A stretch of 10,395 nt of DNA from contig JAJYYS010000046.1 in assembly GCA_021800745.1 (NCBI GenBank), positions 1 to 10,395 of the forward strand, read 5' to 3'. The DNA is from a bacterium (lineage in GTDB: Bacteria > SZUA-79 > Acidulodesulfobacterales > Acidulodesulfobacteraceae). Every line of letters starts with the position of its first letter. Within the stretch, counting starts at the first letter, position 1. This document shows positions 1-5,863 of this stretch, piece by piece. The notes under the pieces were generated by a model. That model saw only the letters and a list, made by a program, of their open reading frames with translations, searched no databases and was not told the DNA's origin. The position numbers and the translations under genes are program-made.

Positions 1-3
1 ATA

Positions 4-342
4 ATGAAAAATAATAGTTCTTCCGATGTATCTAATGGATTATGGGGACAAATTGCAAAAATGAAGCAAAAACTTGAAAATTTAGATGATGCTTCATTTA
101 AAACCGATTTTAATAATCGCTTTACTGAAAAACTTAATACTAATAAAGAAAATTGGGATAAAAATTGGAAAAATCTTTGCAATGGCAAACAAATTTTTGA
201 ATATTTAAGGAGAGATGGACATTTTAAGGGAGATTTATTAAAACTCAAGAAGGCTATTGTAAATAATATGAGTACAAAGGGAGAAAATGGGACAGAAACA
301 TATAATTCATTGAAAAGCCTTTTGACTACCTTAATAAGTTGA
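4..342 (+). CDS. Hypothetical protein in the integrated element (possibly 5'-partial)
   Basis: I do not recognise this 112-residue protein. It is hydrophilic and rich in Asn and Lys. It has no signal peptide or membrane segment and looks largely helical (for example the stretch around residues 15-40 and the Leu/Lys-rich part around residues 75-85). The first ATG is at position 4 and the preceding codon (ATA) is also open, so the frame may continue left of the window. No ribosome binding site can be judged, and the start is therefore uncertain. The gene converges with the integrase, with 29 bp between the two stop codons. Its coding sequence is much more AT-rich than any other gene here, which supports foreign origin and membership of the mobile element. 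It could also be the C-terminal part of a longer protein. Confidence 0.5.
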   Translation: MKNNSSSDVSNGLWGQIAKMKQKLENLDDASFKTDFNNRFTEKLNTNKENWDKNWKNLCNGKQIFEYLRRDGHFKGDLLKLKKAIVNNMSTKGENGTETYNSLKSLLTTLIS

Positions 343-371
343 CACTATCAACAGATATGGTCTTAATTTAT

Positions 372-1427
372 TTATTCCTCGGTTTCATCCAGACTAAACG
401 CCTCGTCCAGCTTCGCCCTAAGCGCATTGGGGCTTAAATGCTTATACCTTTCCGACATTTTCTCGGACATGTGTCCGGCGGCGTCCCGGATAAATTTAGA
501 TTCTACCCCTGCCTCTGTCAGGCGGGTTACGAAGATATGGCGGCAGGCGTGAGGGGTAAGCCCTTTCTTTCCCGATAGCCCGGCCCTGCGGACGGCCGTT
601 TTAAAAGAGCGCCTTATATCGTTAAGGCGTTTGCCCTTATAGCTGAAAACATAATCACACTCTTTCTTAATATCTTTTAGGACGTTTGTTGCCGCCGTTG
701 AAAGCGGATAGATTTTCCATTCCCTGGTTTTGTTTATCCATACCCGGATAACCTTATCTTTCAGGTTTACGTCGTCCCATTTCAAGCCTAAGACGTCGGA
801 TTTCCTGAAACCGGTCAAGGTAGAAAACCCGATAAATAGCCTCACGTGCGGAGACGCGGCTACTATCAACCGTTCCTGTTCCTCTTTCGACAGGTATATA
901 TCGCGCTTTCCTTCCCTAAGTTTTTTATGACCGGCTGCGGGGTTCTTTTCAATCATTCCATTTTTTATGCAGTAATTGAAAAAATGGCGCAGTATAGATA
1001 TTTCCCGGTTGACGGTCCTAAAGCTGATTTGGGATTCCTTTTTATCGGCGTTTTTGGGCAGTTCTTCCGTTTCGAGCTTGCGCTGAAGGCGGTAATCTTC
1101 GATATCGCCAATGGTTATTTCTTTAATATCCTTATTCTTAAAGACAGGCAGGAAGTGTATTGATAAATATTTCTTGTTTTTTATATTGCTGCCGCTCGAT
1201 GTGTCGGAGCCGATATATTTTTCCCAAGCGGTAGTAAAATTTACTACCCTCTTTTTTAACGTCGGCAAGTCGTTTTTTTCCCTTGCGACGTCCGTCTGGT
1301 TCGCTTCCGCTATCTGTTTGGCGGATATCTTGTCTGTGGTCTTCGTGCTTCCCTGGTATTTTTTGCCTTTATAGGTAAAACAGTAATACCAAACGTTTCC
1401 GCCTTTCTTCCTGTATATTGACGCCAT
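372..1427 (-). CDS. Tyrosine recombinase / phage-type integrase of the tRNA-Pro island
   Basis: This 351-residue site-specific recombinase catalyses strand exchange between the attachment sites of an integrative element. An N-terminal arm-binding-like segment (about residues 1-45, with aromatic strands around YYCFTYKGKKY) is followed by a SAM-like core-binding helical domain (about 60-165) and the catalytic domain (about 175-340). All catalytic positions can be seen: Arg208 in TGFRKSD, Lys233, His293-x-x-Arg296 in HACRH, His319 in AAGH, and the nucleophile Tyr328 in ERYKH. Length and domain order are normal for island integrases. The ATG at 1427 is preceded by a purine-rich GAGGGAG site. The gene is transcribed away from the adjacent tRNA-Pro gene into the element, as expected for a tRNA-integrated island. 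It appears intact, so the element may still be able to excise. Its GC content is visibly higher than that of the orphan ORF next to it, so the element is mosaic. Confidence 0.93.
   Translation of the reverse strand: MASIYRKKGGNVWYYCFTYKGKKYQGSTKTTDKISAKQIAEANQTDVAREKNDLPTLKKRVVNFTTAWEKYIGSDTSSGSNIKNKKYLSIHFLPVFKNKDIKEITIGDIEDYRLQRKLETEELPKNADKKESQISFRTVNREISILRHFFNYCIKNGMIEKNPAAGHKKLREGKRDIYLSKEEQERLIVAASPHVRLFIGFSTLTGFRKSDVLGLKWDDVNLKDKVIRVWINKTREWKIYPLSTAATNVLKDIKKECDYVFSYKGKRLNDIRRSFKTAVRRAGLSGKKGLTPHACRHIFVTRLTEAGVESKFIRDAAGHMSEKMSERYKHLSPNALRAKLDEAFSLDETEE
1230..1248. repeat. 19-bp perfect palindrome inside the integrase gene
   Basis: The arms GGTAGTAAA and TTTACTACC are exact reverse complements around a single central A. 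The same 9-bp half-site occurs again at 1446-1454, just upstream of the integrase start codon. This could be a regulatory or recombinase binding site, or a chance product of coding sequence. Confidence 0.4.
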
Positions 1428-1466
1428 ATCTTTCTCCCTCTTAGGGGTAGTAAATGAGTAGGAAAA

Positions 1467-1503
1467 ATTTTACATTTTACCTCATTTTCACTCATAATTT
1501 TAC
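1467..1503. repeat. Three ATTTTAC repeats in the integrase control region
   Basis: Exact ATTTTAC heptamers lie at 1467-1473, 1474-1480 (in tandem) and 1497-1503. The first and third extend to a 10-bp exact direct repeat, AATTTTACAT (1466-1475 and 1496-1505). The block sits between the integrase start and the tRNA, where arm-type integrase sites or operator sites are expected. The rightmost copy overlaps the likely -10 box of the integrase promoter. The binding role is inferred. Confidence 0.5.
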
Positions 1504-1526
1504 ATCTTAATTCATATCGATGTCAA
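1497..1526 (-). promoter_or_regulatory. Sigma70-type promoter for the integrase
   Basis: On the minus strand a perfect TTGACA -35 box (1521-1526) is followed after 18 bp by TAAAAT (1497-1502) as -10. Transcription would start near 1490, about 60 nt before the integrase ATG. The -10 box lies within a repeated ATTTTAC element, which suggests autoregulation by the bound protein. Confidence 0.6.
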
Positions 1527-1569
1527 GAGGAAAATCATCAGGAAAGCCCACCACCGGCAGGTTTTTTAA

Positions 1570-1646
1570 TGGTCGGGACGACTGGATTTGAACCAGCGAC
1601 CCCTTGCTCCCGAAGCAAGTGCGCTACCGAGCTGCGCTACGTCCCG
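1570..1646 (-). tRNA. tRNA-Pro (anticodon CGG)
   Basis: This is a complete 77-nt cloverleaf including an encoded CCA end. The acceptor arms CGGGACG and CGTCCCG pair fully, giving the C1-G72 pair typical of bacterial tRNA-Pro, with A73 as discriminator. The D arm has GCGC/GCGC. The anticodon arm is CTTGC/GCAAG with loop TTCGGGA, so the anticodon at 1610-1612 is CGG, reading CCG proline codons. The T arm carries TTCAAAT. The 3' end of the gene faces the integrase, so it is the probable attachment site (attB/attL) of the element on the left. The gene remains intact, meaning the element carried or restored the 3' end on insertion. Confidence 0.95.
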
Positions 1647-1730
1647 AAAATACAGAAATGTTATTAAAAGAGCATTTGATGCGGATTTTAAATAGGATAT
1701 TATTATAAAACATTTATTTAATTTTTTCCA

Positions 1731-2381
1731 TTAAATTCTTTCGCGCATTTCATTAATCGTTTCCAAATAGTTATCGGTTTTAAATATCCCCGACCCGCTC
1801 ACAAAAATATCCGCCCCGGAATTGGCTACATCGGCTATATTTACCGCTTTTATGCCGCCGTCAACCTCGATAAGCGTTTCTAATTCGCGCTGCCTTATGA
1901 TTTTGCGTAGTTTTTCTATTTTAAATAAAGAAGAATAAATAAAATCCTGTCCGCTGAAGCCCGGATTAACCGACATAATCAAAACTAAATCGATATAATT
2001 AAGTATCTCGCTTAAAAAATCTATAGGCGTTCCCGGATTTATCGCAACTCCGGGACTTGCTTCAAGTTCCCTTATCTTTTCGACCGTTCTGTGTAAATGC
2101 ACCGAGCCTTCAAAATGCACCGTCAATATGTCCGCGCCGCTTTTAACGAACTGCTCTATATATCTTTCCGGCCTGTCTATCATTAAATGGACGTCTAACG
2201 GAATATCGGTCCGGGATTTTATAGCTTCGACAAGATCCCACCCCGCCGTGATGTTTGGAACGAATATACCATCCATAATATCGATATGTATTAAATCGGC
2301 TTCCGACTCTTCCAGCAGTTTAATTTCATCGGCAAGATTTAATAAATTTCCGGATAGAATGGAAGGCGCAATCTTTTTCAA
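1731..2381 (-). CDS. rpe: Ribulose-phosphate 3-epimerase
   Basis: This cytosolic TIM-barrel enzyme interconverts D-ribulose 5-phosphate and D-xylulose 5-phosphate in the pentose phosphate pathway. The 216 residues match the usual family length. Family motifs appear in order: APSIL at the N-terminus (5-9), HIDIMDG with metal ligand His32 and catalytic Asp34, DVHLM with His65, the MSVNPGFSGQ loop (136-145), and EVDGGI with the second catalytic acid Asp174. A phosphate-binding SGSGIF follows near 195-200. The start codon is TTG, as no ATG is near. It is supported by an AGAGGA site 8 nt upstream and by the expected position of APSIL close to the start. It lies 50 bp downstream of htpX on the same strand and is probably co-transcribed with it. 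Only a weak AT-rich inverted repeat lies at the 3' end. Confidence 0.95.
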   Translation of the reverse strand: MKKIAPSILSGNLLNLADEIKLLEESEADLIHIDIMDGIFVPNITAGWDLVEAIKSRTDIPLDVHLMIDRPERYIEQFVKSGADILTVHFEGSVHLHRTVEKIRELEASPGVAINPGTPIDFLSEILNYIDLVLIMSVNPGFSGQDFIYSSLFKIEKLRKIIRQRELETLIEVDGGIKAVNIADVANSGADIFVSGSGIFKTDNYLETINEMRERI

Positions 2382-2431
2382 ATTTTTTTCCTCTTTTTTA
2401 TTTTATTTTTTTAATGGATAAGCTGTGGGAG

Positions 2432-3295
2432 TTATATGCCGCCCCTTGCCATTTCTTTAAGTTTTTCGATTCTGTCTTCGGTAGCAGGATGCGTGCTGAA
2501 CAAACTTTTGAATGCGCCGCCTCTTAAAGGATTAACTATGAACATATGGGCGGTAGCATGCGTCATTTGATTTGCCTGCATAGGTTCTTCTTCGTTTCCT
2601 TCCTCTAATTTATTTAACGCGCTTGCCAGATAAAGAGGATTTCCGCTCAACATCGCGCCTCCTTTATCCGCAGCATATTCCCTCTGTCTAGATATGGCAA
2701 GCTGTATCATCGTCGCAATAAGCGGAGCAAGTATGGCCATAGCGATTATGCCGATTATATTACCTTCCCTGTCGTCGCTTCTTCCGCCGAAACCGCCGAA
2801 CATAGCTCCCCATTCCGCCATCCATGCAAGCATACTGATCGCGCCTGCAACGGTCGCCGCTATGGAACTTATAAGGATATCCCTGTTTTTTACGTGCGTC
2901 AGTTCATGCCCTATGACCCCCGACAGTTCGTTGGCGTTTAAAATTTTCATAATTCCGGTAGTAACGCAGACGGCGGCATGCTGAGGATTTCTGCCGGTAG
3001 CAAAAGCATTCGGAGTGTCTTCATCAACGATATAAACTTTCGGCATAGGGATATTTCCCCTTACCGCAAGATTTCTGACTATAGAATAAAGTTCCGGATA
3101 TTCCGCTTCCGTAACAGGCGTTGCGTGATACATAGACAAAACTACTTTATCGCTGAACCAGTATGTCCCAAGATTCATCACTGCCGCTAATATCAGGGCT
3201 ATTATCATCCCCTGCTCGCCGCCTATGGCCCCGCCGGCGACGATTAATAGTCCCGTGAGAACCAGCATAAGCAGGAAAGTCTTAAAATAGTTCAT
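2432..3295 (-). CDS. htpX: Membrane zinc metalloprotease HtpX (M48 family)
   Basis: HtpX is an inner-membrane, zinc-dependent endopeptidase that degrades damaged or misfolded membrane proteins, overlapping in role with FtsH. The 287-residue length is typical. Two hydrophobic segments lie at the N-terminus (about 5-22 and 28-47). The cytoplasmic catalytic helix carries HELTH (His130, Glu131, His134), and a hydrophobic pair follows (about 141-160 and 179-200). The third zinc ligand is Glu206 in RQREYAAD. The conserved C-terminal STHPATEDRIEKL motif is present (267-279). The ATG at 3295 follows a GGAGGA site with rather wide spacing. It lies between scpB and rpe on the same strand. A candidate promoter overlaps the end of scpB, so htpX and rpe may form their own unit. 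Confidence 0.96.
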   Translation of the reverse strand: MNYFKTFLLMLVLTGLLIVAGGAIGGEQGMIIALILAAVMNLGTYWFSDKVVLSMYHATPVTEAEYPELYSIVRNLAVRGNIPMPKVYIVDEDTPNAFATGRNPQHAAVCVTTGIMKILNANELSGVIGHELTHVKNRDILISSIAATVAGAISMLAWMAEWGAMFGGFGGRSDDREGNIIGIIAMAILAPLIATMIQLAISRQREYAADKGGAMLSGNPLYLASALNKLEEGNEEEPMQANQMTHATAHMFIVNPLRGGAFKSLFSTHPATEDRIEKLKEMARGGI

Positions 3296-3324
3296 TTATA
3301 AATTTATCCTCCACAAGTGTCATT

Positions 3325-3358
3325 CCCGCAAAAGCGGAAAAGTTTCTTTGAAACTTTT
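3325..3358. repeat. Adjacent hairpins between scpB and htpX
   Basis: Two inverted repeats lie side by side. The first is CCGC-AAAA-GCGG (3326-3337), within a sequence resembling the widespread CATTCCCGCxAAAGCGG repeat family. The second is a 9-bp stem, AAAAGTTTC/GAAACTTTT, with a TTT loop (3338-3358). The second overlaps the expected transcription start of htpX. It could act as a weak terminator after scpB or as a 5' leader hairpin of htpX mRNA. Confidence 0.45.
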
Positions 3359-3361
3359 TAT

Positions 3362-3389
3362 ATTATATCACAAAAATTAATCTACTCAA
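3362..3389 (-). promoter_or_regulatory. Candidate promoter for htpX-rpe
   Basis: On the minus strand TTGAGT (3384-3389) and a perfect TATAAT (3362-3367) are separated by 16 bp. The -35 box overlaps the last codons of scpB. Transcription would start near 3355, giving a leader of about 60 nt before the htpX ATG. Confidence 0.5.
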
Positions 3390-4080
3390 ACAACGAACCC
3401 TCCGATGAACCCTCATTCCCTTTTTTGACGACCTCCTCCATTTCTTTAATCGAGGGCAGGTCATTTAAATTTTTTAGGTTAAAAACCTCGATAAAATAAT
3501 CCGTGGTCTTATAAATCAGAGGTCTTCCCACTATTTCTTTTCTTCCGGCAACCCTGACAAGATTTTTTTCGAGTAAAAATTTTATCGTGCTTCCCGAATC
3601 AAACCCTCTTATCGCATCGATTTCGTTTTTTGTGATAGGTTGCTTATATGCTATAATAGATAAAGTTTCAAGCTGAGGTCCGGTAAATTTTAACGGCTTT
3701 ACTTTTAAACTTCCGGAGATTACGTCAAAATATTCAGGCTTTGTTTTAAAACTTATGCCGTTGTCGTTAACGGATAAATATATGCCGTGATTTTCTTTTT
3801 CGTTAAACTCTTTTTTTATAAACTCAATCGCTTTTAAAATAATTTCTTTTTTGGCTTTAGCTCCTTTTTTTAACCGTTCTTCCTCATCTTTATTTTTAAT
3901 TTTAACATGTCTGCCCCACTTATTGCCCGAATTATTTGCGCAACTTTCTTGGACGTTAAACAGCTCGAGCAGTCTTTCTATGGAAACCGGTTCTTCCGAA
4001 GCAAAGATTACCGCCTCTATCGCAGGCGCTATAATCTCGAAATCGTCCGTATAATTATTTAATAAAGCGGAATAAATCAT
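3382..4080 (-). CDS. scpB: Segregation and condensation protein B
   Basis: ScpB is the winged-helix kleisin-associated subunit of the SMC-ScpAB condensin and binds ScpA to organise and segregate the chromosome. The N-terminal wing has IEAVIFASEEPVSIERLLEL (21-40). The C-terminal wing carries the family signature around LETLSIIAYKQPIT and IDAIRGFDSG (137-163), followed by GRKEIVGRPLIY (179-190) and NLNDLPS. The 232 residues are slightly long. The extra length comes from a Lys/Glu-rich, low-complexity insertion at about 47-76 between the N-terminal helices, which looks like a disordered linker. scpA, the usual upstream neighbour, is absent here; a terminator and an ODP gene lie upstream instead. 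The ATG at 4080 has no clear Shine-Dalgarno sequence. Two overlapping TATAAT hexamers (4104-4114) may supply a promoter. Confidence 0.93.
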   Translation of the reverse strand: MIYSALLNNYTDDFEIIAPAIEAVIFASEEPVSIERLLELFNVQESCANNSGNKWGRHVKIKNKDEEERLKKGAKAKKEIILKAIEFIKKEFNEKENHGIYLSVNDNGISFKTKPEYFDVISGSLKVKPLKFTGPQLETLSIIAYKQPITKNEIDAIRGFDSGSTIKFLLEKNLVRVAGRKEIVGRPLIYKTTDYFIEVFNLKNLNDLPSIKEMEEVVKKGNEGSSEGSLFE

Positions 4081-4103
4081 AAATTTATACCATATTAATC
4101 TAT

Positions 4104-4114
4104 ATTATATTATA
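4104..4114 (-). promoter_or_regulatory. Possible -10 boxes for scpB
   Basis: Two overlapping minus-strand TATAAT hexamers (4104-4109 and 4109-4114) lie 24-34 bp upstream of the scpB start and just after the terminator of the preceding gene. No convincing -35 box is visible at the right spacing, so this is a weak call. Confidence 0.3.
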
Positions 4115-4121
4115 AAAACGT

Positions 4122-4153
4122 AAAAAGGGAGACGGACTTCAAATCCGACTCCC
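4122..4153 (-). terminator. Rho-independent terminator of the ODP transcript
   Basis: On the minus strand the arms GGGAG-T-CGGA and TCCG-T-CTCCC (9 pairs with one T-T mismatch) enclose a 7-nt loop. They are followed directly by TTTTT, and more T residues come after a short ACG. It lies 46 bp after the ODP stop codon and ends the mcp-odp transcript before scpB. Confidence 0.85.
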
Positions 4154-4199
4154 AATTTATAAGGTTTTTTATTATATTGTAAAACAAGACTGCTTATGC

Positions 4200-4958
4200 T
4201 TATTTAGAATACAAGCCGACGTTTAAGCCGTCGAACCAGTTTAGAAACTTATCGACCATTTCCTTCCCTTTAAAAATCAAGCCGTGCTGAGGAGCTAAAA
4301 TCTCTACGTCTAATTTCGACACTCTGTCTATCCATATTTTTTTTGGTTCGTTTGAAGGCATCCATCTTTTATGAAAATATTCCATATATTTTATATGGCT
4401 GTCGAAATCCTGAACGAAAACGTTCGGCTTTCTCTTGCCCTTTAATTCTTCTCTCGGAACCAGCGCCGCTCCGATATCTCCGGTAAAGAGTATCTTGGAT
4501 ATGGGGTCGTACAGATTTAAGTGTCCGGGGGAATGCAGATAATGGGCGGGAATAATATCGAAAGCGTAATCTTTGGTCATGTTTAACTTCATGCCGGCAT
4601 CTTCTACCATAATCATATTTTCCGGTCTTGCGCCGTAATGAGAAATGAAAGTTGACCAGATTCTGTCTATGATTATCTTTGAATCGGTAATGGAAAGCCA
4701 TAAAGCCAGAGATGAAATAACATCCGGGTCCTGATGGGAAGAAAATATAAATTTTACGTCGGACATCCGCACTTCCCCCGCAAAAGCGGACGAAACGGAA
4801 GAAAACATCTCTATTCCGCCGGGATCCATTATGGTTGCTATTTTATCGTGAATCAGCAGATATTGATTCGTGTCTATTATATAATCGGGTCTGTCGGGGT
4901 CCTTGCCTATGTAAACGAACTTATGGTTTGGCGATTCGTATAAGACTTCTGATATCAT
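4200..4958 (-). CDS. ODP-family diiron oxygen/Fe(II) sensor protein (metallo-beta-lactamase fold)
   Basis: This 252-residue soluble protein has the metallo-beta-lactamase fold of flavo-diiron proteins but no C-terminal flavodoxin domain, which marks the ODP family. Putative iron ligands follow the flavo-diiron spacing: His75-x-Asp77-x-Asp79 in SSHQDPD, His146 in HSPGH, Asp161 in TGDIGAA, and His225 in APQHG. Asp77 stands where flavo-diiron enzymes have Glu. ODP proteins were described as diiron oxygen/Fe(II) sensors working with chemoreceptors, studied in Treponema denticola. The gene directly upstream, 42 bp away on the same strand, is a soluble chemoreceptor signalling protein, which strongly supports a sensory role. 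An AGAGG site precedes the ATG. A short palindrome (ATTGTT-AA-AACAAT, 4977-4990) lies in the gap. A reductase role needing a separate flavodoxin or rubredoxin partner cannot be excluded. Confidence 0.85.
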   Translation of the reverse strand: MISEVLYESPNHKFVYIGKDPDRPDYIIDTNQYLLIHDKIATIMDPGGIEMFSSVSSAFAGEVRMSDVKFIFSSHQDPDVISSLALWLSITDSKIIIDRIWSTFISHYGARPENMIMVEDAGMKLNMTKDYAFDIIPAHYLHSPGHLNLYDPISKILFTGDIGAALVPREELKGKRKPNVFVQDFDSHIKYMEYFHKRWMPSNEPKKIWIDRVSKLDVEILAPQHGLIFKGKEMVDKFLNWFDGLNVGLYSK

Positions 4959-4976
4959 GGCTTAAAATACCTCTTA

Positions 4977-4990
4977 ATTGTTAAAACAAT
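4977..4990. repeat. 14-bp palindrome between the chemoreceptor and ODP genes
   Basis: ATTGTT and AACAAT are exact inverted repeats around AA. They sit in the 42-bp gap, upstream of the ODP ribosome binding site. It could modulate downstream translation or be a small operator, and no family is recognised. Confidence 0.3.
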
Positions 4991-5000
4991 AAAGTTGAAG

Positions 5001-5708
5001 TTATATGCAGATATCGTTAACTTTATTGTCTATATTTTTTATAGTTTTCATGAGACCTTCGTTCATTTTGCTGTCTATTCTAAGCGTATCGTTGAGTTTC
5101 GCGCTGACCTTCCTTATTCCGAAAAGGACATTGGATATTTCCTTGGTAGAGCTTGACGATTTTTCCGACAGTTTTCTGACCTCGTCGGCGACGACGGCAA
5201 ACCCTCTTCCCGCCTCTCCCGCCCTTGCGGCTTCGATTGCGGCATTTAACGCCAGCAAATTAATCTGGTCGGTAATGGAAACGATGGCGCTTAAAATCTC
5301 GTCCGTAAAAAGAGTCAGCTTATAAAGTTCGACCGAATCCTGATATGTTTTTTCCAAAGTTGAAAATGAGCTGGAATACATATGGCTTAAAGAATCGACG
5401 AAATTTTTAATGCTCGTCTTGGATTCCCTGCATTTTGCCGTAAATTCATTAAATTTTTCGTTGACCTTGGGCAGTTCTTCCGAATCGCCGGCGCATGAAT
5501 TTAAAAGATTTTCTTTGCTGCGGACGTCCTCTTCGAGAGAATTTATTTTCAATTTTAGACTTTCTATTTCTTTTTTGTAGTCTTCTCTTGCCGACGAAAT
5601 TTCGGAATCCCTTTTTTTCAAAGAAACTTCCATTTCGTTGTTTTTTGTTTTAAGTTCGCTTATTTCTCTAATTAATTTTTGGTATTCGCTACCCGATAGG
5701 AATTTCAT
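5001..5708 (-). CDS. Small soluble methyl-accepting chemotaxis-type signalling protein
   Basis: This 235-residue protein carries the highly conserved chemoreceptor hairpin tip, [18 protein letters not shown] (148-165) followed by [18 protein letters not shown], the region that contacts CheA and CheW. An N-terminal coiled coil rich in Lys and Glu (about 8-70) leads into the ascending arm. There is no membrane segment, no HAMP and no recognisable sensor domain, so it should be cytoplasmic and must take its input from a partner. Each arm is short (about ten heptads), and I see no convincing methylation site. Cys72, Cys93 and Cys234 are conspicuous. I chose the ATG at 5708, preceded by a GGGTG site. 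A GTG three codons upstream (5717) is also possible. The ODP gene follows in the same direction, the likely source of the sensory signal. Confidence 0.88.
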   Translation of the reverse strand: MKFLSGSEYQKLIREISELKTKNNEMEVSLKKRDSEISSAREDYKKEIESLKLKINSLEEDVRSKENLLNSCAGDSEELPKVNEKFNEFTAKCRESKTSIKNFVDSLSHMYSSSFSTLEKTYQDSVELYKLTLFTDEILSAIVSITDQINLLALNAAIEAARAGEAGRGFAVVADEVRKLSEKSSSSTKEISNVLFGIRKVSAKLNDTLRIDSKMNEGLMKTIKNIDNKVNDICI

Positions 5709-5735
5709 ATACAGCACCCGGTTAATTAAAAAAAA

Positions 5736-5858
5736 TTAATATTTCTTAGATAATTTCAAACACATTTTTATTTATCGTTAATTTTATATTTTTACAAATA
5801 GGATTGCAACAAAAATTTTAATAAAAATTTATATTTATTATTATTTAATATTTCTTAG
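5736..5858. repeat. 14-bp direct repeats bounding the intergenic region upstream of the chemoreceptor
   Basis: TTAATATTTCTTAG occurs exactly at 5736-5749 and 5845-5858, 109 bp apart start to start. The copies lie at the two ends of the AT-rich gap between the FAD dehydrogenase stop and the chemoreceptor start. They could be paired regulator sites or the footprint of a lost insertion. Nothing else with clear structure is visible between them apart from weak AT-only inverted repeats. Confidence 0.45.
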
Positions 5859-5863
5859 CGCTT

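Noticed and set aside
846..1374. Overlapping plus-strand frames of 66-105 codons across the integrase
   Set aside because: They overlap each other and the fully motif-supported integrase on the other strand, and have hydrophobic, low-information translations.
1506..1569. Terminator after the tRNA-Pro gene (GCC/GGC inverted repeat near a T6 run)
   Set aside because: The stem is only about 3 bp and the T run lies on the wrong side for the minus-strand tRNA, so it cannot be supported.
4369..4701. 110-codon minus-strand frame in another phase inside the ODP gene
   Set aside because: It is a phase-shifted shadow of ODP; its Arg-rich composition is typical of a wrong frame.
5709..5717. GTG start of the chemoreceptor at 5717
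   Set aside because: It remains possible, but the ATG at 5708 is preceded by a better placed GGGTG site, and only three residues differ.
5709..5863. Flagellar sigma28-type promoter upstream of the chemoreceptor (TAAA and AACGATAA on the minus strand)
   Set aside because: The spacing between the boxes is 11 bp instead of the 15 bp needed from TAAA to the -10 element, and the region is AT-rich enough for chance matches.
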